DNA from: Acidisoma silvae
GTDB taxonomy: Bacteria > Pseudomonadota > Alphaproteobacteria > Acetobacterales > Acetobacteraceae
DNA length: 64,000 bases
Direction: 5' to 3'
Assembly: GCF_020618775.1 (NCBI RefSeq)
Contig: NZ_JAESVB010000006.1
Span: 186,001-250,000, forward strand
Shown here: one piece after another, positions 17,902-26,195 of the stretch
Layout of the letters: the number at the start of each line of letters is the position of its first letter
Position numbering within the stretch: the stretch's first letter is position 1
The notes under the pieces: model-generated
Told to the model about the DNA's origin: nothing
The model's database searches: none
Seen by the model: the letters and a program-made list of their open reading frames with translations, nothing else
Position numbers and translations under genes: made by a program

Positions 17902-19167
17902 CTAAAATCGATCCGGCCTGAAGGCCTTTGGGTCCGTCACAGGTTCGCGACCTGTCATCATCGCCGCCAGCATGCGGCCGGTTGTGGGACCAAGGGTGAG
18001 GCCCTGATGGCCATGGCCGAAGCCGAACCAAAGCCCCGTCTGGCGTGGCGCCGGCCCGATAATGGGCAGCATGTCGGGCGTGCAGGGCCGGGCGCCCACC
18101 CAGGCTTCTGGATCGATGCGCTGCCCCAGGCCGGGCATTAATTGATGAGCCAAAGGCTCGACCTTCGCCAATTGCACCGGCGTCGGCGGGGCATCCTTAT
18201 CCGCGAATTCCGCGCCGGTCGTCAGCCGGATGCCCTGGTTCATCGGCGCCAGCATATAGCCACCCGCGACATCGAAAACGGGATGATTGAGAACGGCATT
18301 GCCCTCGGGCCGGTAATGCATGTGATAGCCGCGCTTGACGAACAGCGGCGGGTCATAGCCCAGCGGCTTGGTGACGACGGGCGACCAGGCACCAAGGGCC
18401 ACCACCGCCTCGGCCGCGCTGATTTTTGTGCCTTCACCCGTCACAGACCAGCCGGCGCCGCCGCGGGTCAATGTGCGCGCATCGCCATAGGCAAAGCGAC
18501 CGCCGAGTTTTTCGAAAAGGGCCAGATAGGCGCGCGTCAGGGCCAGCGGATCCAGCACTGCCACCGGGTCGGTCCATTGCACGCCACCGGCTAGGCCCGC
18601 GCGCAGATGCGGCTCGGCCGCCGCCAGCGCCGCGCCATCCAGCGCACGGAAGCCGACGCCATAGTCGCGCTGCGATTCCTCGGCGATTTTCAGATTTTCG
18701 GCCAGAGACGCGGGGGTTTCGCAGCCCATGGTCCAGCCGCCGTCACGCAGCAGGCTTTCCGCACCGGCTTCCGCCACCAATGCGCGATGATCGTCGACGC
18801 AATGCGCGATCAACCGCGCATAGTCGCGGGCGATGGCGCGGTAGCGGGCCGGTTCGGAATGATACCAATAGAGCGCGAAGGGCCGCAGCAGGCGCGGCAG
18901 CATGCTCGCGTGATAATAGCCCTCGGTCTTGCGGTTCAGCGCATAGCCGAGCAATTCGCGCCAATCGCGCGGAAAGGCATGCGGAAAAACCGCTTCCCGC
19001 TGGATGAGGCCGGCATTGCCGAAGGACGTGCCCTCCCCCGCCGGCCGGCGGTCGAACAGGACGGTCTGGCGGCCCAGGCGTTGCAGATGCAGCGCGATGG
19101 AGACGCCGACGATGCCAGCGCCCAGCACAATGACATCCGCGTCCTTGTCCGTCGAACCCGCTGCCAT
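17902..19167 (-). CDS. FAD-dependent D-amino-acid dehydrogenase-like oxidoreductase
   Basis: A DAO/DadA-family flavoprotein of 421 residues. The Rossmann motif VIVLGAGIVGVSIALHLQRLG lies at about 11-33, followed by DRRPAGEGTSFGNAGLI, the DadA-type FAD contact region. The C-terminal FAD-binding part reads GARPCTPDMLPIIGPAP and GLWFGFGHGHQGLTLGPTTGRMLA, again DadA-like. Expected reaction: oxidation of a D-amino acid or related amine to the 2-oxo acid, passing electrons to the quinone pool. It is 54 bases after the kinase gene on the same strand. Context suggests it serves the catabolic locus, but the true substrate is not determinable. Confidence 0.82.
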   Translation of the reverse strand: MAAGSTDKDADVIVLGAGIVGVSIALHLQRLGRQTVLFDRRPAGEGTSFGNAGLIQREAVFPHAFPRDWRELLGYALNRKTEGYYHASMLPRLLRPFALYWYHSEPARYRAIARDYARLIAHCVDDHRALVAEAGAESLLRDGGWTMGCETPASLAENLKIAEESQRDYGVGFRALDGAALAAAEPHLRAGLAGGVQWTDPVAVLDPLALTRAYLALFEKLGGRFAYGDARTLTRGGAGWSVTGEGTKISAAEAVVALGAWSPVVTKPLGYDPPLFVKRGYHMHYRPEGNAVLNHPVFDVAGGYMLAPMNQGIRLTTGAEFADKDAPPTPVQLAKVEPLAHQLMPGLGQRIDPEAWVGARPCTPDMLPIIGPAPRQTGLWFGFGHGHQGLTLGPTTGRMLAAMMTGREPVTDPKAFRPDRF

Positions 19168-19221
19168 TGCCCAATGCCCCGCCTGATCAGCGTCAAGCGT
19201 GGCATGGGGCCGAGGCCAGGA

Positions 19222-20724
19222 TCAACCCTCGCCGTTCTCCGCGAACCAGGGGGCGAGCCGGGCATAAAGGTCGCGAAACTGCGTGTAGCCTTTGGCATAG
19301 ACTGCGGCATTGGCCGGATTGGGCGTGATGACCTCGCCATAGCTGACGAGGCGGCTGGCGCCGGACCAGTCCTCCGTCGCGCCCGCGCCGATGGCCGCGA
19401 CCCAGGCGGAACCCAGGCAGGAGCCAGGATGGCCGTCCAACCGCTGCACCGGCATCTGGATGATATCGGCCACGATCTGCATCCAGACCCGGCTGCGCGA
19501 CCCGCCGTCCGAGACCAGCAGGCGCCTCACCGGGTAACCGAGTTCGCGGAAAACCTCGAGGTGATGGAGGAAGGCATAGCCGACGCCTTCCAGTGCCGCG
19601 CGCCACAGATGCGCGACGGTATGGTTGAGGCTGAGGCCCGAAATGGTGCCGCGCGCCAGCGGATCCTGCACCGGGCTTTTCTCACCGAGCACATAGGGCA
19701 GCAGGAAAACGCCGTCGCTGCCGGGCGCGATCTCCGCCGCCAGACTGTCCAGATAGGCGTGCGGATTGTCCTGCCCCGCCACCGCACCGGAGGCGAAGCC
19801 CGCCACGATCCAGTTGAGCATGGAACCCGTCGCCGCCATGCAGCCATTGGGCATGAAACGGTCAGGGATAACGTGGCGATCCAGGAAGATGCGCCGGTCG
19901 GGAATGGCGCTATCCACCGCAATCAGCACATCACCCGCGCCGCCGAATTTTAGCAGCACGTCGCCGCTGTTAATGACCCCGGCCGCATAGGCCGAGGCGA
20001 CGTGATCGGCCGTGCCGGCCACTACGGGCAGGCCCATAGGCAGGCCGGTTTCCGCCGCGGCCTGGGCCGAGACATGGCCGATGACGGCCTGGCTTTCGGC
20101 AATGGGCGGCAGCATGCCGGGCGCGATACCGCCGAGTGCGACCAGATCATCCGCGATACGGCCATCCGCCAGATCGACGAAGCCGGCTTCCAGCGCCCAG
20201 TTATGTTCCAGGCGCTTTTCGCCGGTCAGTTTCCAGTTGATGAAGTCATAGGAGCCGAACAGCGTCGCGATCCGCGCGAAAGCCTCCGGCTCATGCTTTT
20301 CCAGCCAGCGCAGCTTGGTGGCGACGATCTGCTGCGTGACGCCATTGCCGGTGCGGCGCAGAAAGGATGCGTTGTCCACGCCCGCCATCAGCGCATCGAC
20401 TTCCGCCGTGGCGCGGCCATCGCTTTGCTGGATGCTGCGGCGGATAACCTCGCCTTTCGCATCCAGCATCACCATGGCCGGCACCATGCCCGCGACACCG
20501 ATGCCGACGAGCGACCCAGCCAGCGCCGGCTCTGCCGCCAGCAGATCGCCGATGATGGCGCAGGTATTGCGCCACCACTGATCCGGATCTTCCTCGGCCC
20601 AGCCGGCATGGAGCGAAACCAGCTCCACAGGGCGGGAGGTGACGGAGACGATCCGCCCCGGCAGATCGATCAGAATGCCGATCGTCGAGGTGGTACCGAT
20701 ATCGATGCCGATGACAGCAGGCAT
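19222..20724 (-). CDS. FGGY-family carbohydrate kinase
   Basis: ATP-dependent kinase of the xylulokinase/glycerol kinase superfamily, 500 residues. The N-terminal phosphate loop IGIDIGTTSTIGIL, the mid-protein GSYDFINWKLTGEK, the catalytic-base region VVAGTADHVASAYAAG and the C-terminal nucleotide-binding signature RLLVSDGGSRSRVWMQIVADI are all present. The substrate (a ketose, polyol or sugar acid) cannot be read from sequence. It is separated by 12 bases from the BtpA-family gene upstream, implying cotranscription with the DeoR-type regulator, and lies opposite an SDR dehydrogenase and an ABC importer. A pathway of import, dehydrogenation and phosphorylation is a reasonable inference. Confidence 0.9.
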   Translation of the reverse strand: MPAVIGIDIGTTSTIGILIDLPGRIVSVTSRPVELVSLHAGWAEEDPDQWWRNTCAIIGDLLAAEPALAGSLVGIGVAGMVPAMVMLDAKGEVIRRSIQQSDGRATAEVDALMAGVDNASFLRRTGNGVTQQIVATKLRWLEKHEPEAFARIATLFGSYDFINWKLTGEKRLEHNWALEAGFVDLADGRIADDLVALGGIAPGMLPPIAESQAVIGHVSAQAAAETGLPMGLPVVAGTADHVASAYAAGVINSGDVLLKFGGAGDVLIAVDSAIPDRRIFLDRHVIPDRFMPNGCMAATGSMLNWIVAGFASGAVAGQDNPHAYLDSLAAEIAPGSDGVFLLPYVLGEKSPVQDPLARGTISGLSLNHTVAHLWRAALEGVGYAFLHHLEVFRELGYPVRRLLVSDGGSRSRVWMQIVADIIQMPVQRLDGHPGSCLGSAWVAAIGAGATEDWSGASRLVSYGEVITPNPANAAVYAKGYTQFRDLYARLAPWFAENGEG

Positions 20725-20736
20725 GGCGTGTTTGCC

Positions 20737-21534
20737 TTAGCGGAGCGTTTCGACCTTGGCCATGAAGGCCTTGACGCGCGCCGGGTCGACCTCGTTCCAG
20801 GTATGGCCATCGCGCTTGAAATGCGTGCCGATGACGCAGCCGTCCGCCACGCTCAGCACATCATCGATATTGCCGAGATTGACGCCGGTATTGGCGAAAA
20901 CCGGAACATCGTTGATAGCGTCCGCCACGGCGCTGAGTTCGGACTGATCGGTCGCCTGCCCGGTGATGGGACCGGAGACGAGGATGGCATCGGCCAGCGC
21001 GGAGAAGACCGCGCTTTTGGCGCGCAGCGGCAGCGGGCGCGTGTCGAGCGAGGCCGCGAATTCGGCATTGATATTGAACAGCAGCTTGAGGTCGCGAACG
21101 TCCAGATTGCGGCGTGCCTTCAGCGCTTCGTCGCAGGCCGGAACCCAAAGGCCCATGTCGGACGCATAGACGCCGGTGAAGATTTCGCGCACGAATTTGG
21201 CACCCGTCGCGGCGGCCAGACCGACGCTCGCCACCGGATCCCACAGATAGTTGACGCCGAAGGGCACGCGGATCTTGTGCTTCAGGGTGGAGATAACCGC
21301 GCTCATGGCGGCCACCGAGCTTGTCGGCGCCTTCAAGGAGTAAGGGCGGTCATTTTCATTGCCGAACATCACGGCATCGACGCCGCCCGCTTGCAGATGT
21401 TCCAGATCGGCGGCCGCACCCTCGATCAGCTTCGCCATGCCGCCCTTTTCGTCATAGAGCGGCGTGCCGGGCAGAGCCCCGATATGAACCATGCCGATGA
21501 CGGCTTTCTTCTTGCCGTCAAAGAAATCGAACAT
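20737..21534 (-). CDS. BtpA/SgcQ family TIM-barrel protein
   Basis: A 265-residue protein of the BtpA family (Pfam BtpA; SgcQ in E. coli). Family landmarks are IGMVHIGALPGTPLY at the N-terminus, GVDAVMFGNENDRPY, VPFGVNYLWDPVASVGLAAATGAKFVREIFTGVYASDMG and the C-terminal phosphate-site-like VFANTGVNLGNIDDVLSVADGCVIGTHFK. BtpA was named for photosystem I biogenesis in cyanobacteria, but members next to sugar kinases and PTS or ABC genes are thought to be TIM-barrel enzymes acting on sugar phosphates. Its tight spacing to the FGGY kinase supports the latter here. The reaction is unknown. Confidence 0.88.
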   Translation of the reverse strand: MFDFFDGKKKAVIGMVHIGALPGTPLYDEKGGMAKLIEGAAADLEHLQAGGVDAVMFGNENDRPYSLKAPTSSVAAMSAVISTLKHKIRVPFGVNYLWDPVASVGLAAATGAKFVREIFTGVYASDMGLWVPACDEALKARRNLDVRDLKLLFNINAEFAASLDTRPLPLRAKSAVFSALADAILVSGPITGQATDQSELSAVADAINDVPVFANTGVNLGNIDDVLSVADGCVIGTHFKRDGHTWNEVDPARVKAFMAKVETLR

Positions 21535-21594
21535 GGGTTTTTCTCCTCAAATCTTATGGTGATGGCTGCGCCTGAGATGGCAGCCGCAACAATG

Positions 21595-22443
21595 CTACGC
21601 GGCCTCGGCTTCCGATGAGGCCACGATAATTTCAACGCCCGCCGCGCGTGCGGCAGCGTCGATATCCGGCGGCAGCGATGTATCCGTCACGATGCGATGG
21701 ATCTTGTCGAAGCCGCAGACACGCACGAAAGAGCGCTGGCCGAACTTGCTGCTATCGCAGAGCGCGGTGACGCTTCTGGTCTGCTGCATGAAGATGTTTT
21801 TGACCTCGGCATCATCATGCGAATAGTCATAGACGCCGCCTTCATCGATGCCGCAGATGCCCAGAAAGAACTGATCCAGCCAATGACTGGACAATTGTTG
21901 CTGGGTAATGCCGCCGCAGAGCGAGCCTTCGCGCGGACGCAGCCGGCCGCCCAGCATGATCACTTCGGGCAAAATCGGCTGCGGCATGGCCAGCACCGTC
22001 TGCAAACTATTGGTGACGATCTTGATATCGTCATGCCCGGCCAATTCCGCCGCCAGATAGGCAGCCGTCGATCCGGTATCGATGCCGATGGCCTGCCGCG
22101 CGTGAACAAGGCTGGCGGCGGCAGCGGCGATGCGCCGCTTCGGTTCGGCATTGATCTGCGCGCGCGCGGCATAGGACGGTTCTGTCTGAATGACGGCCGC
22201 CTGTATCGGCACCGCACCGCCATGGGACCGCTGCACGACCCCGTCCCGCTCCAGCGCTTCCAGATCGCGCCGGACCGTCATGTCGGAAATGCCGATTTCC
22301 CTTGCCACATCGGCGACCGAGACGAAGCCGCGTTCCGCGATCAGCCTTTGCAGCGCCGCGCGCCGCGCACCCGCAGGTGCCGCTGGCACCGCGAGGTCTG
22401 ATGCGTCAGGAGCCGGCTGCTCCAGGCTGGTTTTTCTCGTCAT
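21595..22443 (-). CDS. DeoR/GlpR-family transcriptional regulator
   Basis: Sugar-phosphate-responsive repressor. N-terminal HTH at about residues 25-80 (RLIAERGFVSVADVAREIGISDMTVRRDLEALERDGVVQRSHGG), then the DeoR C-terminal sensor domain with KRRIAAAAASLVHARQAIGIDTGSTAAYLAAEL, where IDTGST matches the usual phosphate-binding motif. An Ala/Pro-rich leader precedes the HTH. The ATG at 22443 is preferred to a TTG two codons upstream. It is divergent from the SDR/ABC operon, and the shared intergenic region holds tandem and inverted CAAAC/GTTTG motifs typical of DeoR-type operators, so autoregulation and control of both operons are likely. Confidence 0.92.
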   Translation of the reverse strand: MTRKTSLEQPAPDASDLAVPAAPAGARRAALQRLIAERGFVSVADVAREIGISDMTVRRDLEALERDGVVQRSHGGAVPIQAAVIQTEPSYAARAQINAEPKRRIAAAAASLVHARQAIGIDTGSTAAYLAAELAGHDDIKIVTNSLQTVLAMPQPILPEVIMLGGRLRPREGSLCGGITQQQLSSHWLDQFFLGICGIDEGGVYDYSHDDAEVKNIFMQQTRSVTALCDSSKFGQRSFVRVCGFDKIHRIVTDTSLPPDIDAAARAAGVEIIVASSEAEAA

Positions 22444-22480
22444 GCCCAAACTCTAGCCACCTGTTTGCACTCGCACAAGG

Positions 22481-22547
22481 CAAACAAACAAAATCCAACA
22501 AAATTTTGTTTGAAACTGTTTGACTGCCCTCACGGTGGTGTTATGGT
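22481..22547. promoter_or_regulatory. DeoR-type operator cluster with sigma-70 promoter
   Basis: CAAACAAAAT (22485-22494) and ATTTTGTTTG (22503-22512) form a perfect 10-bp inverted repeat with an 8-base spacer. Extra CAAAC (22481-22485) and CTGTTTG (22516-22522) units make tandem repeats of period about 4 and 10, as in GlpR/DeoR operators. A promoter for the SDR operon reads TTGACT (22520-22525), 16-base spacer, TATGGT (22542-22547); its -35 overlaps the last GTTTG unit, so binding would block it. Confidence 0.65.
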
Positions 22548-22582
22548 TTCGTCACATACCGGGCTTGAGGATGGCATAGACT

Positions 22583-23368
22583 ATGACAACGATCGTCAGT
22601 GACCTTGCGGGGAAAACCGCCCTAATCACCGGCGGCGCTACGGGAATCGGACGCGCCATCGCCACCAGCCTTGCCGCCCATGGCATGCGGATTGCTATTG
22701 CCGATATTGATCTGGCTGCGGCACAGTCTGCGGCTGAAACGATTGCGGCGAATGCCGTGGCGATTCAGATGGATGTGACGAAGCGGGAGAGTGTGGATGC
22801 GGGTTTCGAGGCAGCCGTCGCCGCTCTGGGCCAGATCGACCGCGTCGTCGCCAATGCCGGCGTCTCCAATATGAAACCTGCGCTGGACCTGACCGACGCC
22901 GATTGGAACTTCAACCTCGACGTGAACGCGCGCGGCGTTTTCTTGACCAATCAAGCGGCCTGCAAGCATTTTCTGGCCGCCGGCATCAAGGGGGCCATCT
23001 GCAACACCGCCTCCCTCGCCGCCAAGGTCGGCGCGCCGCTGCTCGCGCATTATTCGGCCAGCAAATTCGCGGTCGTCGGCTGGACCCAGGGACTGGCGCG
23101 CGAAATGGCCAAGCACGGCATTCGCGTCAATGCCGTCTGCCCCGGCTTTGTGCGCACCGGCATGCAGTCGCGCGAAATCGTCTGGGAAGCCGAATTGCGC
23201 GGCATGACCCCGCAAGCGGTTTTTGACGAATATGTATCACTGACGCCGCTCGGCCGCATCGAGGAGCCGGAAGACGTCGCCAAGGTCGTGACCTTCCTGC
23301 TGTCCGACGGCGCCGGCTTCATGACCGGCCAGGCCGTGAACGTCACCGGCGGCGTCTATATGACGTAA
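22583..23368 (+). CDS. SDR-family NAD(P)-dependent oxidoreductase
   Basis: Classical short-chain dehydrogenase of 261 residues. Cofactor motif TGGATGIGRAIA (about 16-27), NAG motif in VVANAGVSN, catalytic Ser in CNTASLAAKVG and YxxxK in HYSASKFAVVG. The C-terminal DGAGFMTGQAVNVTGGVYMT is the usual SDR substrate-loop end. By sequence it could be annotated as a FabG-like reductase, but its position as first gene of an ABC importer operon under a DeoR operator points to a sugar, polyol or sugar-acid dehydrogenase. Family certain; substrate unknown. Confidence 0.9.
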   Translation: MTTIVSDLAGKTALITGGATGIGRAIATSLAAHGMRIAIADIDLAAAQSAAETIAANAVAIQMDVTKRESVDAGFEAAVAALGQIDRVVANAGVSNMKPALDLTDADWNFNLDVNARGVFLTNQAACKHFLAAGIKGAICNTASLAAKVGAPLLAHYSASKFAVVGWTQGLAREMAKHGIRVNAVCPGFVRTGMQSREIVWEAELRGMTPQAVFDEYVSLTPLGRIEEPEDVAKVVTFLLSDGAGFMTGQAVNVTGGVYMT

Positions 23369-23442
23369 CACCCTTTTCCTAAACCGGCGGGCCTAGGCCT
23401 GCCCGGACCTTGTCTGCAACCTGTTGATCTCTGGAGAACATC

Positions 23443-25095
23443 ATGGCGACGCGACATTGGCTTCTGGCCCTTGCGGCCGGTATTGGACTGGGGACCGCGC
23501 TCAGCGCGCCGCCTCGCGCATTTGCGGCGGATGACGGCGGCACGCTGACCATCTCGGACGCGCAGTTTCTGTGGACCTGCGGTTTCAGCCCCTATAACTC
23601 GTCCTCGAACTTCCTCGCGGTCGGGCCAGTGTATGAGACGCTCGCCTTCGTCAATACCTTGCAGAGTGCCAAGGTGACGCCCTGGTTGGCCACCGATTAC
23701 ACATGGAGCGCCGACAACAAGGTTCTGACTTTCACGATCCGCAAGGGCGTGAAATGGACGGACGGCACGGACCTGACGCCTGCCGACGTCACCTTCACAT
23801 TCAACATGCTGAAGAAATTTCCGGCGCTCGATCTCAACACGATCTGGTCGCAGCTCAGCAGCGTGACGCAGAGCGGTGATGACAAGGTCGTCTTCACCTT
23901 CAAGAGCCCGGCCGTTCCCTATTTCTACTATGTCGCCGATCAGGTCGGCATTGTCCCCGAGCACATCTGGGGCAAGGTCAAGGACCCGACCACCTACCAG
24001 GACGCCAGTCCCGTCGGCACCGGCCCCTATACGATCAGCCGCTGTACGCCGCAGGATATCAGCTACACGCGCAATGCCAATTACTGGCAGCCCGGCCTGC
24101 CCAAGATCGCGCATATCGAATATCCGGCCTTCACCACCAACCCGCCGGCCAACCAGGCTTTGTCCACCGGACAGGCGCAGTGGGGCAGCCAGTTCATTCC
24201 GAATGTCAAAACGGAATATATGGCGAAGGACAAAGAGAATCACTACTGGTATCCGCCGACCGTCAATGTCGCGATGTTCATCAACCAGACCAATCCGATC
24301 CTGAAGGACGTCACCGTCCGCAAGGCGCTGGTCTATGCCTTGGACAAGAAGCGCATCGCCATGATCGGCGAATATGGCTATGAGCCCGCCGCCAATCAGG
24401 CCGGCATCGTGACGCCGACCTTCGAAAGCTGGCTGGACAAGAAGCAGCTGGCCGACGCCGGCTACAGCTACGACCCCAAGAAGGCGATCGCGCTGCTGGA
24501 ACAGGCCGGCTACAAGCGCGGGTCCGATGGCATGTTCACCACGGCTGACGGCAAGCCGCTTGAATTCACCATCATCAACCAGAGCGCCTATACTGATTGG
24601 GTGGCAGCCCTTCAGGTTGCGGCCAATCAGTTGAAACAAGTCGGCATCAAGCTGAACGTTTCCAACCTCGCCGGCACCGATTATTTCGCGAAGCTCGCCA
24701 ACGGCCAGTTCGATCTCGCCTATGCCTATGAGTCCGGCGGACCGACGCCCTATTACGAGTTCCGCCAGTGGCTGTATGGACCGGCATCGGCCGCCATCGG
24801 CCAGGCCGCGACCACCAACTGGGAGCGCTATTCCAACAAGGATACCGATGCGCTGATCGACAGCTACGCCAATTCGACCGATGCGGCGAAGCAGCACGAT
24901 ATCCTGGTTCAGTTGCAGAAGGTGATGCTGGATGACGTGCCGCTGATCCCCATCACCGAACAGGTCGATTGGGATCAGTATTCCACGAAGCAGTTCGTGG
25001 GCTGGCCGACCCCGGAAGATCCGTATGCACAGCCGATGGCGGGCTATACCTTCCCGGATTGGGCCGTTGTCATGCTGCATCTGCACGAAAAGTAA
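23443..25095 (+). CDS. ABC transporter substrate-binding protein, family 5
   Basis: Periplasmic solute-binding protein (SBP_bac_5) of 550 residues with a Sec signal (MATRHWLLALAAGIGLGTALS, cut near AFAADD). Family landmarks: LTFTIRKGVKWTDGTDLTPADVTFTFNML, ASPVGTGPYTI, NPILKDVTVRKALVYALDKKRIA, PKKAIALLEQAGYK. Family 5 binds di- and oligopeptides but also oligosaccharides, opines and nickel; because the neighbours are a sugar kinase, an SDR and a DeoR regulator, a carbohydrate-type ligand is more likely than a peptide. The ATG has GGAG 7 bases before it. First of five transporter genes. Confidence 0.92.
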   Translation: MATRHWLLALAAGIGLGTALSAPPRAFAADDGGTLTISDAQFLWTCGFSPYNSSSNFLAVGPVYETLAFVNTLQSAKVTPWLATDYTWSADNKVLTFTIRKGVKWTDGTDLTPADVTFTFNMLKKFPALDLNTIWSQLSSVTQSGDDKVVFTFKSPAVPYFYYVADQVGIVPEHIWGKVKDPTTYQDASPVGTGPYTISRCTPQDISYTRNANYWQPGLPKIAHIEYPAFTTNPPANQALSTGQAQWGSQFIPNVKTEYMAKDKENHYWYPPTVNVAMFINQTNPILKDVTVRKALVYALDKKRIAMIGEYGYEPAANQAGIVTPTFESWLDKKQLADAGYSYDPKKAIALLEQAGYKRGSDGMFTTADGKPLEFTIINQSAYTDWVAALQVAANQLKQVGIKLNVSNLAGTDYFAKLANGQFDLAYAYESGGPTPYYEFRQWLYGPASAAIGQAATTNWERYSNKDTDALIDSYANSTDAAKQHDILVQLQKVMLDDVPLIPITEQVDWDQYSTKQFVGWPTPEDPYAQPMAGYTFPDWAVVMLHLHEK

Positions 25096-25109
25096 GAGCC
25101 TGGCCTATC

Positions 25110-25136
25110 GCCGGTGCCGCCTTGCGCGGCACCGGC
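25110..25136 (+). promoter_or_regulatory. Intercistronic stem-loop after binding-protein gene
   Basis: GCCGGTGCCGC and GCGGCACCGGC are perfect 11-bp arms around a 5-base loop, 14 bases after the binding-protein stop and before the permease. There is no T-tract. Such hairpins after SBP genes usually protect the upstream mRNA from 3' decay or attenuate the downstream genes, giving more binding protein than permease. Confidence 0.6.
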
Positions 25137-25211
25137 CCCCTTCCGGCAGTGCCGCCGGACCAGCAGGTTGACCGGGCATCATCCTGCCCCGCTTCACGAG
25201 ACAAGATGTAG

Positions 25212-26195
25212 ATGCGCTATATTCTGCGACGGCTTGGCTTTTTCATCGTGACGCTCTGGGCGGCGATGACGGTCAATTTCTTTTTGCCGCGGCTGATGCC
25301 CGGCGACCCCGCCATGGCCATGATCGCGCGCTTTCACGGCCGTTTGAGCGGGCAATCGCTGCATGCCATGGAAGCCGCCTTTGGCGTCAATACCAATCAA
25401 AGCCTGATCGCGCAGTATTTCGCCTATCTCGGCGACAGCCTCACCGGCCAGTTCGGCCGGTCGCTGACCTTCTTCCCCGACACCGTCAGCCATGTCGTCT
25501 TCATGGCCTTGCCCTGGACGCTGGGCCTGGTCGGCGTCACCACCGTCATCGCCTTCATCCTCGGCACGCTGATCGGCATGATCGGCGCCTGGACGCGCGG
25601 CGGCTGGTTCGACAGCGTGCTGCCGCCGCTCTTCATCATCCTCTCGGCCTTCCCCTATTTCTGGATCGGCCTTGTCGCCATCCTCATCTTTTCGATTTCG
25701 CTCGGCTGGCTGCCGACCGGCTTCGGCTATACCAATGGCGAGGCCGTCACCTTCACCCTGCCCTTCATCTGGGATGTGGTTCGTCACGCCTTTCTGCCGG
25801 CAGGGACGATCGTCATCACCTCCATCGGCGGCTGGATCCTGACCATGCGCAACAATATGATCATGGTGCTGAACGAGGATTACGTGCGCATGGCTCGCGC
25901 CAAGGGCCTATCCGCCTCGCGGATCATGTTCGACTATGCCGGGCGCAACGCCATCCTGCCCAATCTCAGCGGTTTCGGCATGTCGCTCGGCTTCGTCGTC
26001 AGCGGCGCCATCCTGGTGGAATATGTCTTCTCCTATCCCGGCGTCGGCTACATGATGCTACAGGCGGTGCTGAACGAAGACTTTCCGCTCATGCAGACGC
26101 TGTTCCTGTTTATTACCCTCGCCGTGCTGATCGCCATTCTGGTGGTGGACGGGGTGACGGTATTGCTTGATCCGCGCACGCGGAGGTCGTCATGA
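25212..26195 (+). CDS. ABC transporter permease (DppB/OppB-like)
   Basis: Inner-membrane permease of the BPD_transp_1 family, 327 residues, about six helices. The N-terminus MRYILRRLGFFIVTLWAAMTVNFFLPRLMPGDPA is characteristic of OppB/DppB proteins. The EAA loop that contacts the ATPases reads NEDYVRMARAKGLSASRIMFDYAGRNAILP. The end overlaps the next permease start by four bases. The ATG at 25212 is kept although its Shine-Dalgarno is weak. Confidence 0.92.
   Translation: MRYILRRLGFFIVTLWAAMTVNFFLPRLMPGDPAMAMIARFHGRLSGQSLHAMEAAFGVNTNQSLIAQYFAYLGDSLTGQFGRSLTFFPDTVSHVVFMALPWTLGLVGVTTVIAFILGTLIGMIGAWTRGGWFDSVLPPLFIILSAFPYFWIGLVAILIFSISLGWLPTGFGYTNGEAVTFTLPFIWDVVRHAFLPAGTIVITSIGGWILTMRNNMIMVLNEDYVRMARAKGLSASRIMFDYAGRNAILPNLSGFGMSLGFVVSGAILVEYVFSYPGVGYMMLQAVLNEDFPLMQTLFLFITLAVLIAILVVDGVTVLLDPRTRRSS

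Noticed and set aside
18607-19953. 448-codon plus-strand frame across the FAD oxidoreductase and kinase genes
   Set aside because: Crosses a gene boundary on the opposite strand and has no domain.
20002-21618. 538-codon plus-strand open frame opposite kinase and btpA genes
   Set aside because: It runs across two real genes and their junction on the other strand; no domain is visible.
23356-25086. 576-codon minus-strand open frame opposite the binding protein
   Set aside because: Shadow of the SBP gene; the plus strand has a signal peptide, RBS and family motifs.
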